64,000 bases of DNA from Burkholderia lata (GCF_902499335.1 NZ_CABVQK010000018.1:124001-188000); one strand, 5' to 3'; positions 26,654 through 35,781 are shown, counted from the stretch's first letter. The notes: generated from the letters alone by a model not told the origin. Program-made: numbers and translations.

Positions 26654-27544
26654 ATGTCGAACAAGACCCACGAAATCCGCCCGGAGCAGTCCGTCGAGCT
26701 CCTGAAGGAACTGCACATCCTCACCCGCGACGGGAAGCTGAACCAGGACAGCCGCCGCAAGCTGAAGCAGGTCTATCACCTGTTCCAGTTCATCGAGCCG
26801 CTGCTCGCCGGCGTGCAGGCCGACCGTGGCAGCGTGACGCTCGTCGACCACGGCGCCGGCAAGTCGTATCTCGGCTTCATCCTGTACGACCTGTTCTTCA
26901 AGCAGCAGGCGGGGCACGGCACGCCGGCGTTCGCGTCGCACGTGTACGGGATCGAGACCCGCGAGGAGCTCGTCACGCGTTCGGCCGAACTCGCCGCGCG
27001 GCTCGGGTTCGGCGGCATGTCGTTCCTGAACCTGTCGGTCGCCGATTCGATCACGTCGCCGAAACTGCCTGAAACGGTCGATGTCGTTACCGCGCTGCAC
27101 GCGTGCGACACGGCGACCGACGACGCGATCCGCTTCGCGCTCGCGAAGCGCGCGCAGCACATCGTGCTCGTGCCGTGCTGCCAGGCGGAAGTCGCGGGCG
27201 TGCTGCGCAAGAACAAGGGCAAGTCGCTCGCGAGCGCGCTGACGGAAGTGTGGCGACATCCGCTGCATACGCGCGAATTCGGCAGCCAGATCACCAACGT
27301 GCTGCGCTGCCTGCAGCTCGAAGCGCATGGCTACCAGGTCAGCGTGACCGAGCTGGTCGGCTGGGAGCATTCGATGAAGAACGAGCTGATCATCGCGCAG
27401 TACAAGAACCTGCCGCGCCGGCGGCCCGGCGAGCGGTTGAACGAGATCCTCGGGATGTTCGGGCTTGCCGAGCTGAACGCACGTTTCTTCGTGCCGGAAG
27501 CCGCGGCGGCGGGCGGTGAGGCCGTCGAACCGGCCGCTAGCTGA
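26654..27544 (+). CDS. SAM-dependent methyltransferase, TRM13/GSTCD-like fold
   Basis: This 296-residue protein starts at the ATG at 26654 (MSNKTHEIRPEQSVELL). The SAM-binding segment is TLVDHGAGKSYLGFILYDLF (about residue 75). LHACDTATDDAIRFAL and VLVPCCQAEV follow, which fit the Methyltransf_32 group. The substrate is unknown; RNA is possible by analogy with eukaryotic relatives. It lies 89 bases downstream of another methyltransferase gene on the same strand. Confidence 0.85.
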   Translation: MSNKTHEIRPEQSVELLKELHILTRDGKLNQDSRRKLKQVYHLFQFIEPLLAGVQADRGSVTLVDHGAGKSYLGFILYDLFFKQQAGHGTPAFASHVYGIETREELVTRSAELAARLGFGGMSFLNLSVADSITSPKLPETVDVVTALHACDTATDDAIRFALAKRAQHIVLVPCCQAEVAGVLRKNKGKSLASALTEVWRHPLHTREFGSQITNVLRCLQLEAHGYQVSVTELVGWEHSMKNELIIAQYKNLPRRRPGERLNEILGMFGLAELNARFFVPEAAAAGGEAVEPAAS

Positions 27545-27595
27545 CTGACGCGGGCGGGTGTCGGCCGCGCCGCGTGGCGCACGTTGCACGCCGCG

Positions 27596-28168
27596 TCAGA
27601 CGTCGTCGCCCGGCCTGCGCATCCATTCGCGCCAGCCGTCGTGGCCGAGGCGGCGCAGCGTTTCCTGATTCTTTTCGTAGATCGCGGACGCGTCCGGGAA
27701 CGCGTCGACCGCGCGCGCGATGCTGTCCTCGCGCAGCAGGTGCAGGATCGGATACGGCGCGCGGTTCGTGTAGTTCTCGATGTCGTCGGGCTCGCTGCCC
27801 TCGAACCGGTAGTCCGGATGGAAGCTCGCGATCTGCAGCACGCCGTCGAGCCGCAGTTGCCGCACCAGCCGGTCGGCAAAGAACAGCGCATCGTTGTAGT
27901 CGATGAAATCGGCGAACGCATGCGGAAAGATCACGAGTGTCGTGTCGACCTGCTGCGGATCCGCGGCGTCGAGCGCGCGCAGCTCCGTTTCGAGTTCGGC
28001 GAGCGCGTCTTCCAGCGTCGTCGCTTCGCTGATCGCGTAGCGCACCTGATCCTTCACATAGACGCTTTTCGCGAACGGGCACAGATTGAGCCCGATCACC
28101 GCGCGCGCGAGCCAGTGCCGCGTGGCGGCGAGGATGTCGTCGTGCGATTCGGGGCGGGTGTCGGTCAT
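27596..28168 (-). CDS. DUF1415-family protein
   Basis: This 190-residue protein starts at the ATG at 28168 (MTDTRPESHDDILAATRHWL). The conserved start LNLCPFAKSVYVKDQVRY and the middle LVIFPHAFADFIDYND match the DUF1415 family, small cytoplasmic proteins of unknown function common in gammaproteobacteria and betaproteobacteria. The CPFAK cysteine suggests a redox or metal role, but that is a guess. It is transcribed convergently with the methyltransferase gene. Confidence 0.85.
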   Translation of the reverse strand: MTDTRPESHDDILAATRHWLARAVIGLNLCPFAKSVYVKDQVRYAISEATTLEDALAELETELRALDAADPQQVDTTLVIFPHAFADFIDYNDALFFADRLVRQLRLDGVLQIASFHPDYRFEGSEPDDIENYTNRAPYPILHLLREDSIARAVDAFPDASAIYEKNQETLRRLGHDGWREWMRRPGDDV

Positions 28169-28223
28169 CGTGAAGCCAGTCGGGCGGAAGGGCGGTGAGG
28201 GCCGCATTGTAGCGGGCGTGCCG

Positions 28224-28844
28224 TCACGCGCATGCGGCCTCGATCAACTGCGTGACGAGCGCGGGAGCGACGCCGATCGGCGTTTCGCCGTGCCGATAGG
28301 TCTGGCTTGCCGCGTAGATGCCTTCGATCACCAGCGCGAGCGAGTCGGCGAGCGCCTGCGGCTGCCGCACGCCGGCGTCTTTGCACAGTGCGACGAGCCG
28401 CTTCATCAGCTGTTCCTTGTTCTGCGCGACGCGCTCGCGCGCCGGGTGCGACGCATCCGGGAATTCGGCCGCGACGTTGACGAACGGGCAGCCGCGGTAA
28501 TCCTTCTGCGTCGCGCGCTCGGCGAGATCGACGAAATACTGGATCAGCTGCGCTTTCGGCTGGCCCGGGTGCTTCGCGACGCTCGTATTGAAGCGGTCGA
28601 AGAAACACGCATCCATCCGCTCCAGATACGCGAGGATCAGCTCGTCTTTCGACGAGAACTGGCGATACAGGCTCATTTTGTTGACGCCCGCGCGTTCCAC
28701 GACCGCCTCGACGCCCACCGTACGAACGCCTTCCTTGTAAAACAGCTCCTCGGCGGCGCGCAGCAGGTGTTCCTGCGCGGTGGCGCCGTCGATCGGCCGG
28801 CGCGTGCGGCGCGCCGCCGGTTTGGCGATCTCGATGCCCGACAT
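28224..28844 (-). CDS. TetR-family transcriptional repressor
   Basis: This 206-residue TetR regulator has its DNA-binding domain at the N-terminus (AAEELFYKEGVRTVGVEAVVERAGVNKMSLYRQF, split here as helix 1 and the HTH near residues 45-65). Ligand-binding helices follow, with a cysteine in KDYRGCPFVN. I chose the ATG at 28844 because GAGGG lies five bases upstream; the ATG at 28862 is an alternative. It is divergent from an MFS transporter. Two similar operators overlap the divergent promoters, so it probably represses both itself and the transporter. Confidence 0.93.
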   Translation of the reverse strand: MSGIEIAKPAARRTRRPIDGATAQEHLLRAAEELFYKEGVRTVGVEAVVERAGVNKMSLYRQFSSKDELILAYLERMDACFFDRFNTSVAKHPGQPKAQLIQYFVDLAERATQKDYRGCPFVNVAAEFPDASHPARERVAQNKEQLMKRLVALCKDAGVRQPQALADSLALVIEGIYAASQTYRHGETPIGVAPALVTQLIEAACA

Positions 28845-28872
28845 GATGACCCTCGTCTGCATATTGAATTGC

Positions 28873-28901
28873 TTGACATGTTACCGATTGGTCACTACGA
28901 T
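28873..28901 (+). promoter_or_regulatory. Sigma70 promoter for the MFS gene
   Basis: TTGACA at 28873-28878 and TACGAT at 28896-28901 are separated by exactly 17 bases, close to the sigma70 consensus. The spacer is filled by the first operator arm, so a bound repressor would exclude RNA polymerase. Confidence 0.75.
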
Positions 28902-28906
28902 CGCAA
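28878..28906 (-). promoter_or_regulatory. Overlapping divergent promoter for the TetR gene
   Basis: On the minus strand TTGCGA (28901-28906) and TAACAT (28878-28883) are 17 bases apart. This promoter lies on the same DNA as the MFS promoter and the first operator, consistent with autoregulation. Confidence 0.5.
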
Positions 28907-28929
28907 CACACTTGTGACCGGTCGGTAAC
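28880..28929. promoter_or_regulatory. Two-arm TetR operator
   Basis: GTTACCGATTGGTCAC (28880-28895) and GTGACCGGTCGGTAAC (28914-28929) are inverted copies matching at 14 of 16 positions, 18 bases apart. Each arm itself has ACC/GGT-type dyad character. The pair probably binds two repressor dimers from the adjacent TetR gene. Confidence 0.7.
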
Positions 28930-29063
28930 AAAGCGGCTGGATCAACAGACAAATGCCAAGCGTCGGCCCGGGTCAGCCGATGCAGCGTGCGGCGGAGGTG
29001 GCCTGGCTGGGTGGGGCGGAGCGGGTGCGCAGGCGCGCGAGCCGCCAACTGGAGAACGCAAAG

Positions 29064-30347
29064 ATGAACTGGGCGGTGACACGAATTGGCGGGCGTTTCC
29101 ACTACGGATGGCTCGCGGCGGCGGTGGTATTCCTGATCCTGCTGGCGGCGGCCGGCACGCGCGCGACGCCGAGTGTGCTGATGGTGCCGCTCGAACGCGA
29201 GCTCGGCTGGAGTCGCGCGGCAATTTCGCTGGCGATTTCGGTGAATATTGCGCTGTACGGACTGACGGGCCCGTTCGCGGCCGCGGCGATGCAGCGCTTC
29301 GGGCTGCGCCCGACCATTCTCACCGCGCTCGTGACGATGAGCGCGGGCGTCGCGCTGTCGTCGATGATGACGCAGAGCTGGCAGATGGTAGTGATCTGGG
29401 GCCTGATGGTCGGCTGCTCGACGGGCGTGGTCGCACTGACGTTGTCCGCGACCTTCGTTACGCGCTGGTTCCATGCGCGGCGCGGCCTCGTGATGGGGGT
29501 CCTGACCGCGAGCACGGCCACCGGCCAGCTCGTGTTCCTGCCGATGCTCGCAGCGATCGCGCAACACCATGGCTGGCGGCCGGTCGTCCTTGTCGTCGCA
29601 GTCGCGGCTGCGATCGTGATTCCGCTCGTGGCGTTCCTGTTGCCCGAACGGCCGGCCGACGTGCAACTGCGCCCGTACGGCGAGCCGGCCGATACGCCGC
29701 CCGCGCCCGAGGCGGCGAAGGAGAACCCGCTCGCGGTCGCGTTCCGTACGCTGCTGATGGCGAGCCGTTCGCGCGATTTCTGGCTGCTGTTCTTCAGCTT
29801 CTTCATCTGCGGCGCAAGCACCAACGGTTATGTCGGCACGCACCTGATCGCGATGTGCAGCGACTACGGGATGACGGAAGTGCAGGGCGCGTCGCTGCTC
29901 GCGGCGATGGGCGTGTTCGACCTGTTCGGCACGACGTTGTCGGGCTGGCTGTCCGATCGCTACGACAATCGCGTGTTGCTGTTCTGGTACTACGGGCTGC
30001 GCGGGCTGTCGCTGATCTACCTGCCGCACGCGTTCGGGATCGATTTCTTCGGGCTGCCGCTGTTCGCGATGTTCTACGGGCTCGACTGGATCGCAACCGT
30101 GCCGCCTACCGTGCGGCTCGCGACCGACGTGTTCGGCAAGGCCGCGGCGCCGGTCGTGTTCGGCTGGATCGTCGCCGGCCACCAGCTCGGCGCGGCGTTC
30201 GCGGCGCTCGGCGCGGGGCTGCTGCGCGCGAGCCTCGGCACGTACACGATCGCGTCGATGATCTCGGGCGGGCTGTGCATCATCGGTGCGCTGATCGTGC
30301 TGCGGATCAACCGCGGCCCGTCGCGCGCAGCCGCGCAGGCGGCCTGA
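29064..30347 (+). CDS. Major facilitator superfamily transporter
   Basis: This 427-residue protein has about 12 transmembrane segments. The MFS hallmark RWFHARRGLVMGVLTAS lies around residue 135, and a central cytoplasmic loop near residues 195-225 is rich in Pro/Ala. The C-terminal half has GVFDLFGTTLSGWLSDRYDNR, the second copy of the MFS loop motif. The substrate is unknown; monocarboxylates or drugs are possible. I chose the ATG at 29064 (MNWAVTRIGGRFHYGWLA), preceded by GGAGA. A longer frame from 28953 starts close to the promoter and lacks membrane character. Confidence 0.92.
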   Translation: MNWAVTRIGGRFHYGWLAAAVVFLILLAAAGTRATPSVLMVPLERELGWSRAAISLAISVNIALYGLTGPFAAAAMQRFGLRPTILTALVTMSAGVALSSMMTQSWQMVVIWGLMVGCSTGVVALTLSATFVTRWFHARRGLVMGVLTASTATGQLVFLPMLAAIAQHHGWRPVVLVVAVAAAIVIPLVAFLLPERPADVQLRPYGEPADTPPAPEAAKENPLAVAFRTLLMASRSRDFWLLFFSFFICGASTNGYVGTHLIAMCSDYGMTEVQGASLLAAMGVFDLFGTTLSGWLSDRYDNRVLLFWYYGLRGLSLIYLPHAFGIDFFGLPLFAMFYGLDWIATVPPTVRLATDVFGKAAAPVVFGWIVAGHQLGAAFAALGAGLLRASLGTYTIASMISGGLCIIGALIVLRINRGPSRAAAQAA

Positions 30348-30511
30348 CCGCGGCAATCCGGCAGCCCCGCCGGCCGCGCGGCGGGCGGCCGGCCAATGCA
30401 TGCACGGCGATTTGCATAGCGCGGGAGGATCGGGCGCGCATCGGCTCAAGCGGGTATGCTTGCGGTTCGCCAGGCGTTCGCGCCCCTTCTTCGATGTCAG
30501 CGAGGATCCGC

Positions 30512-31117
30512 ATGTCCGTCAAACCTGCTCCCACCACCGTTTCGATTCACGATCTGATCGCGGGCCGCTGGAGCCCCCGCGCGTATTCGGATGAACCCGT
30601 CAGCGCCGGCGATCTGCACGCGGTGCTCGAAGCCGCCCGCTGGGCGCCGTCCGCCTACAACGCGCAGCCGTGGCGCTTCATCGTATTCGATCGCACGCAG
30701 GACGAAGACGCATTCAAGCGCGCGTTCGCGACGTTGGTGCCGTTCAACCAGGGCTGGAATGCGCCGGCGCCGGTGCTGATTGCAGTCACCGCGCATACGC
30801 TCACGTCGAAGGGCGAACCGGCGCCGACCGCGCTGTACGACGCGGGCGCGGCCGCGATGTCGCTGGTACTTCAGGCGCACGCGCTGGGCCTGGCCGCCCA
30901 CCAGATGAGCGGCTTCGACGCGAAGGCATTCCGCGACGCGTTCGCGATCCCGGCCGACGTCGCGATTCCGGCGATCATCTCGCTCGGTCATTACGGCAAC
31001 GTCGACAAGCTCGATCCCGTGCTGCGCGATCGCGAGAAGGCGCCGCGCACGCGCCATGCGATCGGCGAGGTCGTCTATGCGGGCGCATGGAAGAAGGGCT
31101 TCGACGCGGCAGCCTGA
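30512..31117 (+). CDS. Nitroreductase-family FMN oxidoreductase
   Basis: This 201-residue nitroreductase-fold protein starts at the ATG at 30512, ten bases after GAGGA. Typical segments are AGRWSPRAYSDEPV, LEAARWAPSAYNAQPWRFIVF (FMN contacts near residues 35-58) and the C-terminal PAIISLGHYGN. It probably reduces nitro, quinone or enone compounds with NAD(P)H. Physiological substrate is unknown. It follows the MFS gene after a 164-base spacer and may be independently expressed. Confidence 0.92.
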   Translation: MSVKPAPTTVSIHDLIAGRWSPRAYSDEPVSAGDLHAVLEAARWAPSAYNAQPWRFIVFDRTQDEDAFKRAFATLVPFNQGWNAPAPVLIAVTAHTLTSKGEPAPTALYDAGAAAMSLVLQAHALGLAAHQMSGFDAKAFRDAFAIPADVAIPAIISLGHYGNVDKLDPVLRDREKAPRTRHAIGEVVYAGAWKKGFDAAA

Positions 31118-31304
31118 CCTGCCTGGCGGACGGTCCGCACCCGCGCTCCCGCCCGCATGTCTCCCCGGCGCGCCGCCCGCGCGCCGCCGCCGCCGGGGCC
31201 CGTTACGCGGCACCGGTGGCTGGCCCCGGTTGTGATCCCGCGGGCTTCATGTTAAAAAGCCCGTCCTTTCCGTTTTCGCGCCGGCCCTGCTGCGGCAACT
31301 TCCC

Positions 31305-32555
31305 ATGACTTACTGCGCGATCGATTTCGGCACGTCCAATTCCGCCGTGGCGCTGCCCGACGGCGATGGCATGCGCCTCGCGCCCGTCGAGGGCGACCAC
31401 CTGACGCTGCCCACCGCGATCTTCTTCAACAACGACGAAGAGACGGTCGAATACGGCCGCGCGGCGCTGGCGTCCTATATCGACGGTTTCGACGGCCGGC
31501 TGATGCGCTCGATGAAGAGCATCCTCGGCTCGCCGCTCGCGGAAACGACGACCGATCTCGGCGACGGCAGCGCGATCGCGTACACCGAAATCATCGCGCG
31601 CTTCCTGACGCACCTTAAGCGCAAGGCCGAAGCCCGTGCGGGCGCGCCGATCGGTCGTGCGGTGCTCGGCCGGCCCGTGTTCTTCGTCGACGACGATCCG
31701 CGCGCCGACCGCCTCGCCCAGGACCAGCTCGAGGCCGCCGCGCGGTCGGTCGGCTTCAAGGATGTCCAATTCCAGTACGAACCGATCGCGGCCGCGTTCG
31801 ACTACGAATCGCGCCAGCAGGCGGAGCGCCTCGTGCTCGTCGCCGACATCGGCGGCGGCACGTCCGACTTTTCGCTCGTGCGCGTCGGTCCTGAACGGAT
31901 GGCGCGGCTCGAGCGCAAGGACGACGTGCTGGCGCATCACGGCGTGCACGTCGCGGGCACCGATTACGACCGGCGTGTCGAGCTGGCAGCGATCCTGCCC
32001 GCATTCGGCTACCGTTCGCTCGACCCCGAAGGGCGCGAGCTGCCGAACAAGATTTACTTCGATCTCGCGACCTGGCATCTGATCAACACGGTCTACACGC
32101 CGAAGCGGCTCGGCGAGCTGAAGCTGATGAAGCACCTGTACCGGGAGGTGCAGCAGTACGACCGGCTCACGAGCGTGGTCGAGCAGCGGCTCGGGCACGC
32201 GCTGATGGCGCGCGCGGAAGAAGCGAAGATCGGCGTCGCGGCGGGCGGGGAGACGATGATCGACCTGAACGACGTGGAAGAGGATCTGCAGATCGCGTTC
32301 GACGCCGACCGCCTCGTCGATGCGAGCCATGACGACACCGCGCGCATCGTCGATGCTGCGCGCGAGACGGTGCGGCTCGCGGGCGTTGCGCCGCGCGACG
32401 TCGGCGCGCTGTATTTCACCGGCGGCTCGACGGGGCTCGCGTTCCTGTCGGGCGCGCTCGCGGGTGCGTTCCCGGATGCACAGCCGGTGTTCGGCGACCG
32501 CCTCGCGAGTGTCGCGACGGGGCTCGGTATTCACGCGCAGCGATTATTCGGTTGA
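31305..32555 (+). CDS. YegD-like Hsp70-family protein without substrate-binding domain
   Basis: This 416-residue protein matches the Hsp70 ATPase domain only. CAIDFGTSNSAVALP is the phosphate-1 motif, VLVADIGGGTSDFSLV (about residue 180) the phosphate-2 motif, and LYFTGGSTGLAF (about residue 370) the adenosine motif. The peptide-binding domain and lid of DnaK are absent, as in E. coli YegD. Its chaperone role is unproven. It converges with the cold-shock gene across a bidirectional terminator. Confidence 0.92.
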   Translation: MTYCAIDFGTSNSAVALPDGDGMRLAPVEGDHLTLPTAIFFNNDEETVEYGRAALASYIDGFDGRLMRSMKSILGSPLAETTTDLGDGSAIAYTEIIARFLTHLKRKAEARAGAPIGRAVLGRPVFFVDDDPRADRLAQDQLEAAARSVGFKDVQFQYEPIAAAFDYESRQQAERLVLVADIGGGTSDFSLVRVGPERMARLERKDDVLAHHGVHVAGTDYDRRVELAAILPAFGYRSLDPEGRELPNKIYFDLATWHLINTVYTPKRLGELKLMKHLYREVQQYDRLTSVVEQRLGHALMARAEEAKIGVAAGGETMIDLNDVEEDLQIAFDADRLVDASHDDTARIVDAARETVRLAGVAPRDVGALYFTGGSTGLAFLSGALAGAFPDAQPVFGDRLASVATGLGIHAQRLFG

Positions 32556-32604
32556 ATACGGGCGGTTGAAAAGCCGCCATGCCGGGCAACCGGCGCCGAA
32601 AAAC

Positions 32605-32632
32605 AAAAAGCCCCGCCGAAGCGGGGCTTTTT
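32605..32632. terminator. Bidirectional terminator between Hsp70-like and cold-shock genes
   Basis: AAAAAGCCCCGC (32605-32616) pairs with GCGGGGCTTTTT (32621-32632) around a CGAA loop. A and T runs on both sides allow use in either direction. Confidence 0.9.
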
Positions 32633-32654
32633 TTCACGAATTATCGCGCCAAGC

Positions 32655-32858
32655 TTAGACCGGACGGATGTTCGCAGCTTGCAGACCCTTCGGGCCCGTC
32701 TTCACTTCGAATTCAACCTTCTGGTTTTCTTGCAGCGTCTTGAAGCCTTCGACGCGGATTTCCGAGAAGTGCGCGAACAGATCGTCGCCGCCGCCTTCCG
32801 GGGTGATGAAGCCGAAGCCCTTTGCGTCATTGAACCACTTGACGGTACCGGTTGCCAT
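32655..32858 (-). CDS. CspA-family cold-shock protein
   Basis: This 67-residue protein is a single cold-shock domain with both RNA-binding motifs: KGFGFI (RNP1, residues 13-18) and LFAHF (RNP2, residues 27-31). It binds single-stranded nucleic acid and melts RNA structure. Whether it is truly cold-induced cannot be told, because related copies are constitutive. The start at 32858 follows AGGA with a spacing of eight bases. It has its own promoter and a leader of about 140 bases. Confidence 0.97.
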   Translation of the reverse strand: MATGTVKWFNDAKGFGFITPEGGGDDLFAHFSEIRVEGFKTLQENQKVEFEVKTGPKGLQAANIRPV

Positions 32859-33278
32859 GTTACTTGTTCCTAAAAAGATAAAACGGGGCCGAAGCCCATG
32901 GGGTGCGGAAAATCAAGGAAGGGGTAATAGGACCAACCGGAGTACCGTTGATGGGCGAACTACGAAAGAACCAATTCACTCGCCACTTGAAATCCTGCGA
33001 AGTCCTTTATACGGCTTATCCCCCGCGTGGTCAACCGTATTTCCGTGGACTCAGGGTTATTGCGGAGATCAGGTTTACAAAGCTTGCAAACGATGCGAAT
33101 TTTTTGTAGGGGCCGAACGATTTTGGCGCCACGTTTCAGGTGCAACCGTTAAACTACGCGCCGCGTGGACGGGTTGCCCTGATCGGGTGGCTCGCCCCCC
33201 CAAAATTGCGTGCGCGGTGCAGTCCGAGCCGATCCCGGACCGCGGGCCGACCATGCTTTTTGAGACACAGGAGAGGAT
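32859..33278. other. Cold-shock leader and divergent intergenic region
   Basis: The 420 bases between the cold-shock gene and the APC permease gene hold no supported coding sequence. The half next to the cold-shock gene is its transcribed leader if the promoter at 33006-33034 is used. A partly symmetric motif, GTTTACAA to TTGCAAAC (33073-33091), lies upstream and could be a regulatory site. Confidence 0.5.
33006..33034 (-). promoter_or_regulatory. Sigma70 promoter of the cold-shock gene
   Basis: On the minus strand TTGACC (33029-33034) and TATAAA (33006-33011) are exactly 17 bases apart. Transcription would start near 32999, giving a leader of about 140 bases, the size seen in cold-regulated csp messages. 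Confidence 0.75.
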
Positions 33279-34877
33279 GTGAAGAGTTCTATTCAACGGA
33301 ACATCGGCCCGTTTGCATTGATGCTGACGGGGCTGGGTTCGATTATCGGCTCGGGCTGGCTGTTCGGCGCCTGGAAGGCCGCGAAGATTGCCGGTCCGGC
33401 GGCTATCTGCGCGTGGATCATCGGCGCTGTCGTGATTCTCGCAATTGCACTGACGTATGCGGAACTGGGCGCGATGTTCCCCGAGTCGGGCGGCATGGTG
33501 CGCTACGCGCGCTACTCGCATGGTTCACTGGTCGGCTTCATCAGCGCCTGGGCGAACTGGATCGCGATCGTATCCGTGATCCCGATCGAGGCCGAGGCTT
33601 CGATCCAGTACATGAGCACGTGGCCGTATCCGTGGGCGCACGCGCTATTCGTGAACGGCGAGTTGACAGTACCAGGCCTGCTGCTGTCGGCCGTGCTGGT
33701 CGTCATCTACTTCATGCTGAACTACTGGGGCGTGAAGGCGTTTGCCCGTGCGAACACCGCGATCACGATCTTCAAGTTCCTGATCCCCGGCCTCACGATC
33801 CTCGGCCTGATGCTGACGAGCTACCATCCGGAGAACCTCGGCACCGCATCCAATGCAAGCTTTGCGCCGTACGGCTGGTCGGCGGTGCTGACCGCGGTCG
33901 CGACGAGCGGCATCGTGTTCGCGTTCAACGGCTTCCAGAGCCCGGTGAACCTCGCGGGCGAGGCGCGTAACCCGTCGCGCAGCGTGCCGTTCGCGGTGAT
34001 CACGTCGATCCTGATCGCGCTCGTGATCTACGTGCTGCTGCAGATGGCGTATATCGGTTCGGTGAATCCGGCCGACGTCGCGCAGGGCTGGTCGCACTTC
34101 AACTTCAAGTCGCCGTTCGCCGAACTGGCGATCGCGCTGAACCTGAACTGGCTCGCGATCCTGCTGTACGTCGACGCGTTCGTGAGCCCGAGCGGCACCG
34201 GCACGACCTACATGGCGACGACCACCCGCATGATCTACGCGATGGAGCGCAACAACACGATGCCGAAGATGTTCGGCAATGTGCATCCGCTCTACGGCGT
34301 GCCGCGTCAGGCGATGTGGTTCAACCTGATGGTTTCGTTCATCTTCCTGTTCTTCTTCCGCGGCTGGAGTTCGCTCGCGGCGGTGATCTCGGTCGCGACG
34401 GTGATCTCGTACCTGACCGGCCCGATCAGCCTGATGGCGCTGCGCCGCGCGGCGACCGACATCGAGCGTCCGCTGTCGATTCCGCTGATGAAGCTGATCG
34501 CCCCGTTCGCATTCGTCTGCGCATCGCTGATCCTGTACTGGGCGAAGTGGCCGCTGACGGGCGAGATCATCCTGCTGATGATCGTCGCGCTGCCGGTGTA
34601 CTTCTACTTCCAGTCGAAGTCGGGCTGGACCGGCTGGGGTGACGACCTGAAGGCCGCATGGTGGCTGGTCGCGTACCTGCCGACGATGGCCGTGCTGTCG
34701 CTGATCGGCAGCAAGGAGTTCGGCGGCCACGGCGTGCTGCCGTACGGCTGGGACATGCTGATCGTCGCGGCCATCGCGCTGGTGTTCTACTTCTGGGGCG
34801 TGAATACCGGCTACCGGACCAAGTATCTCGACGAGCGTGAATCGCACGACGAGATCCTCGAAGGGATCGGTGCCTGA
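33279..34877 (+). CDS. APC-superfamily amino acid permease
   Basis: This 532-residue protein has about 12 transmembrane helices. The first helix carries the APC substrate-backbone motif TGLGSIIGSGWLFG (residues 17-30), and VFAFNGFQSPVNLAGE lies near residue 210. The start is GTG at 33279, preceded by AGGAGAGG. An overlapping ATG at 33277 is immediately followed by an in-frame stop. Substrate is unknown. It is a single-gene unit ending at a strong terminator. Confidence 0.93.
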   Translation: MKSSIQRNIGPFALMLTGLGSIIGSGWLFGAWKAAKIAGPAAICAWIIGAVVILAIALTYAELGAMFPESGGMVRYARYSHGSLVGFISAWANWIAIVSVIPIEAEASIQYMSTWPYPWAHALFVNGELTVPGLLLSAVLVVIYFMLNYWGVKAFARANTAITIFKFLIPGLTILGLMLTSYHPENLGTASNASFAPYGWSAVLTAVATSGIVFAFNGFQSPVNLAGEARNPSRSVPFAVITSILIALVIYVLLQMAYIGSVNPADVAQGWSHFNFKSPFAELAIALNLNWLAILLYVDAFVSPSGTGTTYMATTTRMIYAMERNNTMPKMFGNVHPLYGVPRQAMWFNLMVSFIFLFFFRGWSSLAAVISVATVISYLTGPISLMALRRAATDIERPLSIPLMKLIAPFAFVCASLILYWAKWPLTGEIILLMIVALPVYFYFQSKSGWTGWGDDLKAAWWLVAYLPTMAVLSLIGSKEFGGHGVLPYGWDMLIVAAIALVFYFWGVNTGYRTKYLDERESHDEILEGIGA

Positions 34878-34921
34878 CGCGTGACCTGTCGCCGGATTCG
34901 GCGGCGGCAGCAAGCAGCGGA

Positions 34922-34958
34922 AAAAAGCCCGCCCGAGCGATGCTTGGGCGGGCTTTTT
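34922..34958. terminator. Bidirectional terminator between permease and dioxygenase genes
   Basis: AAAAAGCCCGCCC (34922-34934) pairs with GGGCGGGCTTTTT (34946-34958), with an inner AGC/GCT pairing. The flanking A and T runs serve both convergent genes. Confidence 0.9.
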
Positions 34959-34989
34959 GTTTGGCGGTCGAACGGTTGCCGCGCGCCGC

Positions 34990-35781
34990 TCAGGCGGCCG
35001 TGCTCGCGAATACGTAGTTCGTCATCGCGAGCACACGCTGGTACGTGCCGAGCGACTGGATACCGAGCTGGTAGTCGTCGTCCGCCGCGCCGAGCGCCGT
35101 GAACACCGGCAGCAAGTGTTCGTCGGTCGGATGCATCAGCGCCGCGTGCGGCGCCTGCCGGCGGTAGTCGAGCAGCGCATCGACGTCGCGCGCGGCCAGC
35201 TTCGCCTCGAACCAGTCGGTGAATTCCGCGACGCGCGGGTCCGCATCCTCGGGGGCCGCACTGAAATCGGCGGCGCGCAGGTTGTGCGTGATCTGGCCCG
35301 AGCCGATCACCATCACGCCTTCGTCGCGCAGCGGTCGCAGCGCGCGGCCGAGCGCGAAGTGGTGGGCGGCATCCGCGCGCGGCTGGATCGACAATTGCGC
35401 CACCGGCACATCGGCTTCCGGGAACATCAGCAGCATCGGTACCCATGCGCCGTGGTCGAGGCCGTGCTCGGTCGTCGCGGTCTCGATGCCGGCCGCATTC
35501 AGCAGCCCGGCCGCGCGCTCGGCGACGTCGGGCGCGCCCGGCGCCGGGTAGCGGATGTCGTACAGCGCCTGCGGAAAGCCGTAGAAATCGTGGATCGTTT
35601 CCGGATGCGCGGCGACGCTGGCGACGGGGCGCTGCGTGCCCCAGTGCGCGGACAGCATCAGCACCGCGCGCGGGCGCGGCAATTCGGCGCCGAGGTGGGT
35701 GAACGCGCCGGACGGCAGCGTCGGGTCGATCGGCAGCGTCGGGGCGCCGTGGGACAGATAGAGCGAAGGCAAGCGGTTCAT
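34990..35781 (-). CDS. YgiD-type extradiol dioxygenase (LigB fold, class III)
   Basis: This 263-residue protein starts at the ATG at 35781 (MNRLPSLYLSHGAPTLP). SHGAP, MLSAHWGTQ, GLDHGAWVPM and GQITHNLR supply the conserved histidines of the LigB/DODA zinc- or iron-dependent dioxygenases. E. coli YgiD opens the DOPA ring in vitro; the natural substrate here is unknown. It is transcribed alone, convergent with the permease gene. Confidence 0.92.
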   Translation of the reverse strand: MNRLPSLYLSHGAPTLPIDPTLPSGAFTHLGAELPRPRAVLMLSAHWGTQRPVASVAAHPETIHDFYGFPQALYDIRYPAPGAPDVAERAAGLLNAAGIETATTEHGLDHGAWVPMLLMFPEADVPVAQLSIQPRADAAHHFALGRALRPLRDEGVMVIGSGQITHNLRAADFSAAPEDADPRVAEFTDWFEAKLAARDVDALLDYRRQAPHAALMHPTDEHLLPVFTALGAADDDYQLGIQSLGTYQRVLAMTNYVFASTAA

